NCBI GenBank assembly: GCA_040752295.1
Contig: JBFMFE010000020.1
Span: forward strand, 1 to 56,110
From: JBFMFE01 sp040752295
Lineage (GTDB): Bacteria; UBP15; UBA6099; JBFMBQ01
Direction of reading: 5' to 3'
DNA: 56,110 nucleotides
The stretch's first letter is position 1. Every line of letters starts with the position of its first letter. The translations under genes were made by a program, and so were the position numbers. Of the stretch, positions 48,873 to 56,110 are shown piece after piece. The notes below the pieces were generated by a model. That model worked only from the letters and a program-made list of their open reading frames with translations, was not told where the DNA came from and searched no databases.

Positions 48873-49103
48873 ATGAAGGGACTGCTCGAATACATCGTGA
48901 AGGCGATAGTTGACGCACCCGAGTCGGTGACGATCAAGGAGGTGCTGGGGGAGAAGGCAGTGGTATTTGAGATCAGGGTCGCCGAGTCCGACATCGGGAA
49001 GGTAATCGGGAGGAACGGGCGGATAATCAACGCGATCCGGACGCTCGTGAGGGCTGCCGCGGTGAAGGAGGGCAAGAAGGTATCCGTCGAGCTGATCGGC
49101 TGA
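48873..49103 (+). CDS. khpA: KH-domain RNA-binding protein KhpA
   Basis: A 76-residue single KH domain protein with the GxxG loop in GKVIGRNGRIINAIRTL. It begins KGLLEYIVKAIVDAPESV, typical of the KhpA/YlqC family, which with KhpB binds RNA and affects cell size and translation. GGAGG lies upstream of the ATG. Its stop overlaps the rimM start as TGATG. Confidence 0.94.
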   Translation: MKGLLEYIVKAIVDAPESVTIKEVLGEKAVVFEIRVAESDIGKVIGRNGRIINAIRTLVRAAAVKEGKKVSVELIG

Positions 49104-49609
49104 TGCGATACGTCAGCATCGCGAGGGTGCAGGTCCCTCACGGTGTGAAGGGATGGTTGAACCTGCGCGTTCTGACGGACAACCTGGAGCACTTTCGTCC
49201 GGGGAGCGAGGTGTTTATCGGGGAGGAAGGGGCGCCGCCGGAGGCGCGCGTTATCGAGGACGCGCGGATTTCGCCGAAGGCCTGCCGGGTTCTTCTGAAA
49301 GGTCTGCGCTCACGCGAGGAAGCCGCGAAAGTTCGCGGTCTTTGCGTTTATGTCCCCGAGGCGCGCCTTCCTCCCATACGCGAGAAGGACACGTTTTACT
49401 CGTTCCAGATAATCGGCATGAGGGTGAGGGACGACACGGGGAGGGAATGGGGGACGGTGACAAACATATTCAGCGCCGGGGGAAACGACGTGTACGTCGT
49501 CACCGGGGAGAAGGGAAGGGAATACTACGTTCCGGCATTGAGAGCCGCGGTGAAGAAGGTTGACACCCGCGCCGGGGCGATGGAGATAGACCCCGAGTGG
49601 GCTGTATGA
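49103..49609 (+). CDS. rimM: ribosome maturation factor RimM
   Basis: RimM assists maturation of the 30S head by binding S19. The 168-residue protein has the N-terminal barrel (ARVQVPHGVKGWLNLRVLTD), a PREEAAKVRG-like LRSREEAAKVRG block, and the PRC barrel with TFYSFQIIGM, DVYVVTGEKGREYYVPAL and a closing MEIDPEWAV. Translation is coupled to khpA by a one-base overlap. Confidence 0.95.
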   Translation: MRYVSIARVQVPHGVKGWLNLRVLTDNLEHFRPGSEVFIGEEGAPPEARVIEDARISPKACRVLLKGLRSREEAAKVRGLCVYVPEARLPPIREKDTFYSFQIIGMRVRDDTGREWGTVTNIFSAGGNDVYVVTGEKGREYYVPALRAAVKKVDTRAGAMEIDPEWAV

Positions 49610-49657
49610 GGGGCATCAGGGACTGCCGGCGGCGGCGGATGAGCGGGGCGGTGGGGA

Positions 49658-50425
49658 ATGACATTTCACGTCATAACGCTTTTTCCCGGGGTGGTCGAGG
49701 CGTACGTCGGGTGCGGCGTTCTGGGAAAAGCGGTGCAGAGCGGTGCGATCCGCGTGCGGTGCGTTCAGTTGAGAGATTTCGCGCGCGACAAGCACCGGAC
49801 GGTGGACGATTATCCTCACGGGGGCGGAGCGGGCATGGTGCTGAAGCCGGAGCCGTTGTTTACAGCGGTGGAACACGTGCGCGGGACGCTGGAAACCGCC
49901 GCCGCGAAGGCTCCTGTAATATTGATGACGCCGCGGGGGGAGCGGTTCACGGCGGCGACGGCGATGGAGCTGGCGGGGCTGGACGAGATGATCATCGTCT
50001 GCGGGCATTACGGCGGCGTTGATGAGCGCGTGCACGAGCACCTGGCGGACCGTGAGATATCGGTCGGGGATTTCGTTGTGACGGGCGGGGAGCTTCCGGC
50101 GCTTATTCTGATAGACGCGGTTTCGCGGTTCGCGCCCGGGGTGGTCGGCTCGCCGGAGTCGGTGGAGGGCGATTCGTATCAGGATTCGCTGCTGGGGTCG
50201 CCCGCGTACACGCGCCCCGCGGATTTCCGGGGGATGGTCGTTCCGGCGGCGCTGCTGGGAGGGAATCACCGTGAGATAGAGAAGTGGAGGCGGCGGGAGA
50301 AGCTGCGGAGGACGTTTGAGAGGCGGCCGGAGCTGCTGGCGGGCGCCGCGCTGAGCGGCGAGGATATTGAATTTTTGAAGTCTTTGGGTTATTCTCCACG
50401 GGTTGATCGCGGGGGCGCGAGATGA
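49658..50425 (+). CDS. trmD: tRNA (guanine-N1)-methyltransferase TrmD
   Basis: TrmD methylates G37 of tRNAs with G36, preventing frameshifts. It is a SPOUT-fold dimer of 255 residues. FHVITLFPG begins it, PHGGGAGMVLKPEP and LMTPRGERFT are clear, and the knot region reads VCGHYGGVDERV, SVGDFVVTGGELPALILIDAVSR and PGVVG, which includes the catalytic Asp and Arg region. The usual motif is YEGxDER, with a Glu that matters for activity in the studied enzymes; here it is Gly. The C-terminal helical domain is present (GNHREIEKWRRRE). It lies between rimM and rplS as usual. Confidence 0.95.
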   Translation: MTFHVITLFPGVVEAYVGCGVLGKAVQSGAIRVRCVQLRDFARDKHRTVDDYPHGGGAGMVLKPEPLFTAVEHVRGTLETAAAKAPVILMTPRGERFTAATAMELAGLDEMIIVCGHYGGVDERVHEHLADREISVGDFVVTGGELPALILIDAVSRFAPGVVGSPESVEGDSYQDSLLGSPAYTRPADFRGMVVPAALLGGNHREIEKWRRREKLRRTFERRPELLAGAALSGEDIEFLKSLGYSPRVDRGGAR

Positions 50426-50508
50426 GATAAATGCGGAACGCGAGCGCGCGGACGCCGTCCGGGAGCGGCGGCAGGCAGCCCGGTTCACAGGGAAGGGAGA
50501 GCTTGAAG

Positions 50509-50868
50509 ATGCGAGCGAAAGAGATCGAGGAGTTCGAGAAAAAATACCGGAAGAAGGAGACGCCCGAATTCGGCATAGGGGACACGGTGAAGGTCTATCA
50601 TAAGATCGTGGAGGGGGACAAGGAACGGACGCAGGTGTTTCAGGGGACGGTGATACGGCAGCAGAACGCGGGGATGGGGCGGACGTTCACGGTGCGCAAG
50701 ATGTCGTTTTCCGTGGGCGTGGAGAAAACGTTTCCACTGCACTCGCCGAGGGTGGAGAAGGTGAAGGTCGTGAGAAAAGGCGAGGTGAGGAGAAGCAAGC
50801 TGTACTATTTGAGGGACTTGAAAGGGAAGTCCGCGCGCGTGAAGCAGAAGCGGGACGTCAAGGAATGA
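50509..50868 (+). CDS. rplS: 50S ribosomal protein L19
   Basis: A 119-residue large-subunit protein at the 30S-50S interface. GDTVKVYHKIVEGDKERTQ, FQGTVIRQQNAGM, FTVRKMSFSVGVEKTFPLHS and RRSKLYYLRD are diagnostic. I start at the ATG at 50509, with GGGAG nine to ten bases upstream; the open frame extends 26 codons further with no similarity. Confidence 0.96.
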   Translation: MRAKEIEEFEKKYRKKETPEFGIGDTVKVYHKIVEGDKERTQVFQGTVIRQQNAGMGRTFTVRKMSFSVGVEKTFPLHSPRVEKVKVVRKGEVRRSKLYYLRDLKGKSARVKQKRDVKE

Positions 50869-50948
50869 AGCGGCGGGCGGACGGACGCCGGAAGACGGGA
50901 GGCGGGCTGCGCGCCGCCGCGGATGACGCCGCCGCAGGTTAAATCCCC

Positions 50949-51875
50949 TTGAAAGACAGGAAGGAACAGGAAGCGGGATACAGGGTCAGTCTCACAACGG
51001 AGCCTGATCGCGTGATTTCGGACGGCAGGAGCGAGGCGACGTTCAGGTGCACGGTGGAGACGGCGGAGGGTAAACCCGTCGGCGGCGAAGCCGAGGTCGT
51101 TTTCACGGTCGGGAGAACAATGTTCCGGGAGACCCGTAACCTGAGGCGCGGGACGGCGGCGGTGAGGTTCGCCACGAGGCGTCCGGTCGAGCGGACGAGG
51201 GTAAAGGCGACCACGCCCTACGGCGAGGCGACGGCGCCTTTCTACGTCGCGCCCACCCTGTCCCAGTGGATAAAGGCGTGGGTCCGGTGGATCGCCGCGG
51301 CGCTGATACTGGTGATTTTCGTTATCAAGCCGTACATTTTAGGCAATTACTTCATTCCCTCCGGCTCGATGGAACCCACGTTCTACAGGGGCGACCGCCT
51401 GTTCGCGCTCATGTTCGTGTACCGGTTCGCGCCTCCGCGCCGGGGCGACATCGTCATCTTCCGTCCGCCGTTCGACAGGGTCAGGCGCCGGGTCCCCCTG
51501 CCCTTTCATCCGATAGTGTTTTACACGCCGAAGGAGTATATAAAGCGCGTGATCGGCGTCGGGGGCGACGCCGTCGAGGTGAGGGACGGGACGGTGTACA
51601 TCAACGGCGTGCCGATCGAGGAACCGTACATCGAGTCTCCCCCGTGGTACTACATGGAGCGCGTGAGCGTGCCGGAGGGGAGCGTATTCGTTTTAGGGGA
51701 CAACCGCAACAACAGCCGGGACAGCCACATCTGGGGGATGCTGGAGCGCAAGCACGTGAGGGGCAAGGCGGTGCTGCATTTCTGGCCGCCGGACAGGTTC
51801 AAGCTGATCAGGCGTCCGAGGTGGGCGATCGAGGCTGATGGGCGCAGCGCCCCGAAAACCCCCGTTTCGCGTTGA
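50949..51875 (+). CDS. lepB: signal peptidase I with N-terminal Ig-like domain
   Basis: The C-terminal two thirds is signal peptidase I, which cleaves signal peptides at the outer face of the membrane. FIPSGSMEPTF holds the catalytic Ser, IKRVIGVGGD the Lys, and VLGDNRNNSRDSH the conserved box. One membrane segment (WIAAALILVIFVIKPYIL) precedes the Ser. In front of it, about 100 residues (YRVSLTTEPDRVISDGRSEA through ATAPFYVAP) look like a bacterial Ig-like Big_1-type domain. LepB normally has only a short or TM-containing N-terminus. The TTG start at 50949 has a weak ribosome-binding site, so a start further in is possible, but the Ig-like part is in frame and well formed. Confidence 0.9.
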   Translation: MKDRKEQEAGYRVSLTTEPDRVISDGRSEATFRCTVETAEGKPVGGEAEVVFTVGRTMFRETRNLRRGTAAVRFATRRPVERTRVKATTPYGEATAPFYVAPTLSQWIKAWVRWIAAALILVIFVIKPYILGNYFIPSGSMEPTFYRGDRLFALMFVYRFAPPRRGDIVIFRPPFDRVRRRVPLPFHPIVFYTPKEYIKRVIGVGGDAVEVRDGTVYINGVPIEEPYIESPPWYYMERVSVPEGSVFVLGDNRNNSRDSHIWGMLERKHVRGKAVLHFWPPDRFKLIRRPRWAIEADGRSAPKTPVSR

Positions 51876-51944
51876 ACGAAGCCCCGCGCGGGGCAGCGCA
51901 AAGCCCCGTAACGCCGCCGCCGGTTTATACGCGCGGCAGAGAGG

Positions 51945-53195
51945 GTGAACGCTTTGGAGTCCGGGCGCGTGAAGCATCTGGACGTTGATTCGTTAAAAGA
52001 CGTCATAGGTGAGCTTGTGCGCGCAGGCTGCGCGCCGGAGCGGATGGAGGAGATCGCGACGCGCGCTGTGTTTCGCGGCTTGAGGGTGGAGGGACTGGAC
52101 GCGAGGGCGGCGCTCGCTGTTCAGGAGGAGATGCTGTCTGCCGGCGGCGAGGCTGCCGTTCCCGGAAACGCGCTCGAGAGCGCGGGGTCGGATTTGAGCG
52201 TTCTGCTTTTCGGCACTCTGGGGGACTACCGGCGGCTGATGGTGGGGCTTGGGTCGCGCGGGGAGCGGTTCCGCCCGCTCGCCGCGGCGCTGCGGACGGC
52301 GCTTATGAACGTGGAAGGCTCGAAGCCGCCGCCGCCCGTGGAATGCGCGCGCGGGAGGCTCGTATTCGGCTCCAAGACGTACGTTATGGGAATCATAAAC
52401 GTCACGCCGGATTCGTTTTACGACGGGGGAAAGCACTTCGAGATTGAGAAGGCGCTGAACACGGCTGTTGAGATGCACGAGGCGGGGGTGGACATAATAG
52501 ACGTGGGCGGCGAATCGTCGCGTCCGGGGGCGGCGCCGGCAAGCGAGGAGGAGGAGTTGAGGCGTACGGTTCCCGTGATAAAGGGGATACGCGGCAGCCG
52601 CGCGCGGGGGGCGATAATCTCGATTGACACGAGGAAAGCGGTGGTTGCCGAGAAGGCGCTTGAGGCGGGTGCGGACATCATAAACGACGTGTCGGCGCTG
52701 AGGCACGACGCCGGGATGGCGAAGGTCGCGGCGGAGAGCGGCGCGCCGGTGTGTCTGATGCACATGCTGGGAACGCCCGCCGACATGCAGAACGATCCGC
52801 GGTACGTGACCGACGTGGTTTTTGAAATAGTGTCGTTTTTGGCGGAGCGTGTGGAGTACGCGGTGTCGCGCGGGGTACGGCGGGAGCGGATAATCATAGA
52901 CCCCGGGATCGGGTTCGGCAAGACGGTGGAGCACAACCTTGAGATATTGAATCGTTTGAGGGAGTTTCGCGTGCTGGGGCATCCGGTGCTTGTGGGCGCG
53001 TCGAGGAAATCGTTCATCGGGAAGGTATCGGGGCTGGAGGCGGGGGAGCGACTGGAGGGTTCGCTGGCGGCGGCGGTGGCGGCGGCGGCGCGTGGGGCGG
53101 ACGTCGTGCGGGTTCACGATTTCGCGGAGACGCTGCGGGCGGTGCGCGTCGCCGACGCCGTGTTCCGCAAAAGAAGGATGGTCCGGGGTGGCTGA
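51945..53195 (+). CDS. folP: dihydropteroate synthase with N-terminal extension
   Basis: FolP joins 6-hydroxymethyl-dihydropterin pyrophosphate with p-aminobenzoate in folate synthesis. The DHPS barrel occupies about residues 145-416: MGIINVTPDSFYDGG, DVGGESSRPGA, SIDTRKA, CLMHMLGTPADMQ, IIDPGIGFGKTVEHN and GASRKSFIG. About 140 residues precede it (DSLKDVIGELVRAGCAPERM and onward), a helical extension also seen in some bacterial FolP proteins; its role is unknown to me. Its stop overlaps the zinc-finger gene as TGATG. Confidence 0.95.
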   Translation: MNALESGRVKHLDVDSLKDVIGELVRAGCAPERMEEIATRAVFRGLRVEGLDARAALAVQEEMLSAGGEAAVPGNALESAGSDLSVLLFGTLGDYRRLMVGLGSRGERFRPLAAALRTALMNVEGSKPPPPVECARGRLVFGSKTYVMGIINVTPDSFYDGGKHFEIEKALNTAVEMHEAGVDIIDVGGESSRPGAAPASEEEELRRTVPVIKGIRGSRARGAIISIDTRKAVVAEKALEAGADIINDVSALRHDAGMAKVAAESGAPVCLMHMLGTPADMQNDPRYVTDVVFEIVSFLAERVEYAVSRGVRRERIIIDPGIGFGKTVEHNLEILNRLREFRVLGHPVLVGASRKSFIGKVSGLEAGERLEGSLAAAVAAAARGADVVRVHDFAETLRAVRVADAVFRKRRMVRGG

Positions 53196-53416
53196 TGGAG
53201 ACCACTGGGCTGACGGCGGGCGAGTTCGAGGACATACTGTGCGACGCGTGCCGCGACGTGCCGCTGACGTATTACTGTCCGGCGTGCGATTTCAAGGTGT
53301 GCGTTGATTGTCTGGAGAAGCACTTTCGCCGGCGCCGTAGCGGCGCGCTCGAATGCCGGAAGTGCGGGAACGTGGACAGGAAGCTTTCGACGTTCGTGGG
53401 GACGGGGAGGCTGTGA
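53195..53416 (+). CDS. small B-box-like zinc finger protein
   Basis: A 73-residue protein with paired cysteines spaced like a B-box zinc finger: CDACRDVPLTYYCPAC, then CVDCLEKHFRRR, and ECRKCGN near the end. It should bind two zinc ions. Its ATG overlaps the folP stop, so it is translationally coupled and the last gene of the ffh operon. Function unknown; the sequence is too short to say more. Confidence 0.7.
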   Translation: METTGLTAGEFEDILCDACRDVPLTYYCPACDFKVCVDCLEKHFRRRRSGALECRKCGNVDRKLSTFVGTGRL

Positions 53417-53593
53417 ATATCAGCCGTGGATTACACGGATGCGGACTGATTCATTTCACGCGCCGAAGGCGCGCTGAAAAAACGGCATGAACCGCGGACC
53501 GGGCGTAATCTGCGGCTGAGAAAGTGACGACGTCCCGATATTGCAGGTGTAAATCGCGCCTGATCCCGGCAGCGGGCGAAAGGGCGGGCGCGA

Positions 53594-53621
53594 AAAGGGG
53601 GCGCGGAGCGCCCCCTTTGTT
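53594..53621. terminator. strong bidirectional terminator of the ffh operon
   Basis: AAAGGGGGCGC-GGA-GCGCCCCCTTT, an 11-bp perfect stem, followed by TTTGTTTT on the plus strand and preceded by AAAA, so it can act on both strands. It lies between the zinc-finger gene and the convergent gene at 53645. A smaller hairpin, CGCGCC-GAA-GGCGCG, occurs near 53460. Confidence 0.85.
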
Positions 53622-53644
53622 TTCGCGCGCGTTCCCGCGGGTGG

Positions 53645-54745
53645 TCACTCAAACGTGATGGTGCGTTCGCCGGGGTCGGCGATCTTCGCGTTCGTCCAGT
53701 GGCTGTAATTGCCGATGTCGCCCGTGAGGGGGGATATGTTGGTGATGTGTCCGTTGAGGACGAGGTACGTGAGGTAAGCGCTTGGGTTGTCGAAGGCTTT
53801 TTCGATGGGGAAGGAAAGAAACAGGTGGTTTTTGGCGGCGTCGCAGGAGATACTTTCCCTGTCGGTCGCCATGGAGCTGCCCTGTTTCCAGCCGATCATG
53901 CAGGGGAAGATGGGCGCCGCGCCGCCGGCGATCTCGGCGTGCGGGGCGTAGAGGACGAGGAGTCCGGAGTCGAGCAGTTCTTCGAGTCCGCCGCCCGCGC
54001 CGCCCTTGTCGGGGTTGATCATGAGAACGACGTAACCGTAGACGTCCATGGGGCTTACGGTGCCGCTGGTTATTTCGCCCTGGACGGCGAGGTCAATGTA
54101 ATAGTTTTCGCCGTCGTTGCCGACGCGGTAGTCCCAGAAGTCGAGGTCTTCGTTGACGAGGGAGTCTTCATCGTCGAGGGGGCTTTCGTCGCGGCTCATG
54201 GGGAACAGGCAGTTGACCGGCAGGTTCGACTCGCAGTTCGAGGGGTCTTCGGTGGAGACGCAGTCTTCATCGGTGTCGGGGGGCCAGTTTTCGCCGTCAA
54301 CGTCGCAGACCATCTCGACGTAGACGTTCTCGGAGGTGTCAATGGCGCGGACGGCGTAGATGAGTTCGGTTCCGGAGTCCTGACCCGGTATGGTTCCGGT
54401 CCAGGTTTTATCGTCGCCGCCCTGTTCGAGTTCGACCTCATCCCAGGATTCGCCGCCGTCTGCGCTGTACACGACGTACGCTTCGACTGTTTCGTCGTCG
54501 GTGAGCGAGGAGTCGTTCTGGATGACGGCGGTGATCTCGACGTCTTCGCCGCCAGCCGGGCTTTCGGGAGAGGTCGTCACGGATTCGAGCATCGGGGGGT
54601 AGCGCGTGGCGAGCATATCGTCAACGAGGTCCTGCCATTCGGCGGGGAGGCTGTCGGTGCTGATCTGCGAGAACGCCGCCCCGGCGGTTAAACAAAGAAT
54701 ACAAGCGAACACAAGTGTTGCTGCGTTTAACGTCTTTTTCGTCAT
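53645..54745 (-). CDS. acidic secreted protein of unknown function
   Basis: A 366-residue protein with a clear signal peptide (TLNAATLVFACILCLTAGAAFS). Residues about 55-130 form a beta-sandwich-like unit (VTTSPESPAGGEDVEITAVI, VEAYVVYSADGGESWDEVE) similar to the Ig-like segments in surface proteins. The middle is very acidic and Cys-containing (PDTDEDCVSTEDPSNCES), possibly calcium-binding. The rest may be a ligand-binding beta domain (FWDYRVGNDGENYYIDLAV). AGGAGGAAGAGG precedes the ATG. No homologue recognised. Confidence 0.7.
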   Translation of the reverse strand: MTKKTLNAATLVFACILCLTAGAAFSQISTDSLPAEWQDLVDDMLATRYPPMLESVTTSPESPAGGEDVEITAVIQNDSSLTDDETVEAYVVYSADGGESWDEVELEQGGDDKTWTGTIPGQDSGTELIYAVRAIDTSENVYVEMVCDVDGENWPPDTDEDCVSTEDPSNCESNLPVNCLFPMSRDESPLDDEDSLVNEDLDFWDYRVGNDGENYYIDLAVQGEITSGTVSPMDVYGYVVLMINPDKGGAGGGLEELLDSGLLVLYAPHAEIAGGAAPIFPCMIGWKQGSSMATDRESISCDAAKNHLFLSFPIEKAFDNPSAYLTYLVLNGHITNISPLTGDIGNYSHWTNAKIADPGERTITFE

Positions 54746-54883
54746 CCTCTTCCTCCTTTATCTCCTTTTTCCCTGTTTTCGCGCGGAGCGCGGCGGCTCC
54801 CTGTTTCCCGGACGCGGTGTTGAGCGCGTCCGAGGCGTTCATCCCGCGCGTTTGTCCCGATCCAGATTGCCCCATCCCTCCTT

Positions 54884-55969
54884 TCACTCGATGTGAACCT
54901 TTATCTTCCTTTTTTTCAGCTCCGCGAGGAACTCGTCCGGGTCAATCGCGATTTCGGGGCCGACGACGCCGAGGCGCGTGACTTTGCCCGCGCCGACCAT
55001 GGCTGCGCCGATTGAAGCCGGGATGCCCGTGATGCGTTTCATGTTGTCGGCGACCGTGTAGGAGACTGTGGCATTTTTTCCGTTCTTTTCTCCGTGGACG
55101 TCCACGCGCAGCCCGGAGACACCCTTGCCCCCCAGTCCCATGAGGGGGCTGATTGTGTGTACCATTTTGCTCACGAGGTCTCGTTTTCCCGGCGTGTCGG
55201 TTATGCGGACTCTGGCGAGCGTTCTGGCGACGTTGTTGAGCCAGAGCGGGATGACGCTTCCCCTGAGAGTGACTTCCTGAAGTCCTTCGATGAAGTGGGG
55301 GATTGTGATGGGTTCGGGGTGTCCGACGTGATAGGTTGGGATTTTACCGATTGGGTCGGGGAATTCCACCATGTCCCTGCCGGAGCCGGCGGGTACGTTT
55401 TTCCATTTTCCGTCCATGTAGGTGGGGACTTTTCCGGTGAAGATGTGGAGGGTGTGTTTGATGACGGCGAGTCCTTCGGAGTCGTCGGCGCTTCCCGCCC
55501 AGGCGATGTTGACGCGCGCGGCTTTGTCGAGCCTGTTGATGCCGTGTCTTGCGAGGACGTTGGACATGCCCGGCGTCCAGCCCATGCCGGAGAGGACGAC
55601 GATTCTCGCCTGGCGGGCGTCGCCGTCCATGGCGATGGCTTCCTCGGCGGCGTCGAAGTCGTCGCAGATGCTTACGTAGTTGGTTCTGGCTTCGATGGCG
55701 GCGCGCACCATCTTTTTTTCGAAGCGGTAGAAGGGTCCGACGCAGCTGAGGGCGACGTCGGCAGTTTTCATAAGCTCCACGAGTTCGTTGTGGTGATTGG
55801 CGTCCACTCTGGCGGCGGCGGCTTTTCCGCCGAGTTCGTCCGCGAGTTTTTTAGCGCGTTTTTCGTTGTAATCGGCGATGAGCACGCTTGAGACCTTCGA
55901 CGTTTCCACGAGGTCGCGCACCGCCTCGCTTCCCATGTCGCCCGCGCCGCCGAAAACGACCACCTTCAC
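54884..55969 (-). CDS. saccharopine dehydrogenase-family oxidoreductase
   Basis: A 361-residue NAD(P)-dependent oxidoreductase of the saccharopine dehydrogenase-like family. The Rossmann start is KVVVFGGAGDMGSEAVRDL; ADVALSCVGPFYRFEKKMVRAA and YVSICDD follow; GMGWTPGMSNVLA is the conserved substrate-domain loop. The enzyme could act in lysine metabolism or on another amino-acid adduct; related proteins are of unassigned function. I start at GTG 55969, seven bases after GGAGGAGG; the TTG at 55987 would lie inside the ribosome-binding region. The secreted-protein gene begins 138 bases beyond its stop codon on the same strand. Confidence 0.85.
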   Translation of the reverse strand: MKVVVFGGAGDMGSEAVRDLVETSKVSSVLIADYNEKRAKKLADELGGKAAAARVDANHHNELVELMKTADVALSCVGPFYRFEKKMVRAAIEARTNYVSICDDFDAAEEAIAMDGDARQARIVVLSGMGWTPGMSNVLARHGINRLDKAARVNIAWAGSADDSEGLAVIKHTLHIFTGKVPTYMDGKWKNVPAGSGRDMVEFPDPIGKIPTYHVGHPEPITIPHFIEGLQEVTLRGSVIPLWLNNVARTLARVRITDTPGKRDLVSKMVHTISPLMGLGGKGVSGLRVDVHGEKNGKNATVSYTVADNMKRITGIPASIGAAMVGAGKVTRLGVVGPEIAIDPDEFLAELKKRKIKVHIE

Positions 55970-56061
55970 CGGAGTTCCTCCTCCCAATTATCTGTTTTTC
56001 CCGTCGAATCTTACACGTCCCGAATGAAACGAATCCCCCGCGTTGCGAAAAGCCGGTCGCT

Positions 56062-56067
56062 ATTATA
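56062..56067 (-). promoter_or_regulatory. -10 element upstream of the saccharopine dehydrogenase-like gene
   Basis: A perfect TATAAT on the minus strand, about 90 bases before the start codon. A TTGACA lies only 10 bases upstream of it, too close to serve as its -35, so the exact promoter is unsure. The last bases of the window are otherwise unassigned. Confidence 0.4.
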
Positions 56068-56110
56068 CAATACGCCCTGTCAAATTTCCACAGATGATCA
56101 ACTTTATGGA

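Noticed and set aside
1..56110. tRNA genes, CRISPR arrays, insertion sequences, integrases
   Set aside because: I looked for TTCGA-type T-loops, regularly spaced repeats and transposase motifs in the gaps and found none.

Overview
The window is a GC-rich bacterial chromosome segment carrying mostly single-copy housekeeping genes, with no phage, insertion sequence, CRISPR array, rRNA or recognisable tRNA. ATG, GTG and TTG starts are all used. Many promoters have a clear sigma70 form (TTGACN, 16-18 bases, TATAAT-like), and at least one matches the flagellar sigma28 consensus exactly, which suggests a motile cell. A Tat-type signal, a probable lipoprotein and a carbon-starvation permease fit a diderm or similar bacterium. 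A GreA-like protein with a long N-terminal region resembling that of chlamydial GreA hints at a lineage in or near the PVC/Omnitrophota neighbourhood. That placement is inference; no rRNA is present to test it.

Layout. 0.1-6.3 kb: nadA and dcd (divergent), pepA, a HEPN/MNT nucleotidyltransferase pair that is bracketed by a second copy of the pepA 3' end, then the GreA-like gene. 6.5-8.6 kb: a family 2 glycosyltransferase, a JAMM peptidase and a small heat-shock protein behind a perfect consensus promoter. 8.6-13.6 kb, minus strand: hisF-hisI-miaB-mutS. 13.7-13.9 kb: a promoter, a 15-codon reading frame and a folded transcript ending in terminator-like hairpins, which is a candidate unassigned RNA. 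14-21.5 kb: cysC, a CocE-like hydrolase, a NeuB-family synthase, a TPR protein, galT, a discoidin-like secreted protein and an FmdB zinc ribbon. At 21.6 kb a sigma28 promoter precedes a 54-residue YjfB-like protein.

21.9-25.5 kb, minus strand: a thiamin operon (ThiD2-ThiE fusion, thiS, thiG, thiC) behind a TPP riboswitch with its own terminator. 25.7-26.9 kb: an AT-richer Fic gene, probably acquired. 27.2-34.8 kb, plus strand: a tandem double GT4 glycosyltransferase, a free-standing LeuA-type regulatory domain, a thiolase-like protein, an extended SDR, a secreted phospholipase D-like nuclease and an alkaline-phosphatase-fold phosphodiesterase. 34.9-37.2 kb: a SulP transporter with a large soluble insertion. 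37.1-42.1 kb, minus strand: GHMP kinase, TPR-CPBP membrane protein, secreted protein, UroD-like protein and SCP2-like protein. 42.3-47.0 kb: a probable lipoprotein, cstA and a secreted discoidin/FnIII-like protein.

47.2-53.4 kb: the translation and secretion operon ffh-rpsP-khpA-rimM-trmD-rplS-lepB-folP-zinc finger, closed by a strong terminator. 53.6-56.0 kb, minus strand: a saccharopine-dehydrogenase-like oxidoreductase and an acidic secreted protein.

The best candidates for something new are the HEPN/MNT cassette with its duplicated pepA end, the folded RNA locus at 13.8 kb, the GreA-like protein lacking its C-terminal domain, the LepB with an N-terminal Ig-like domain, and the free-standing LeuA regulatory domain beside a thiolase-like gene.
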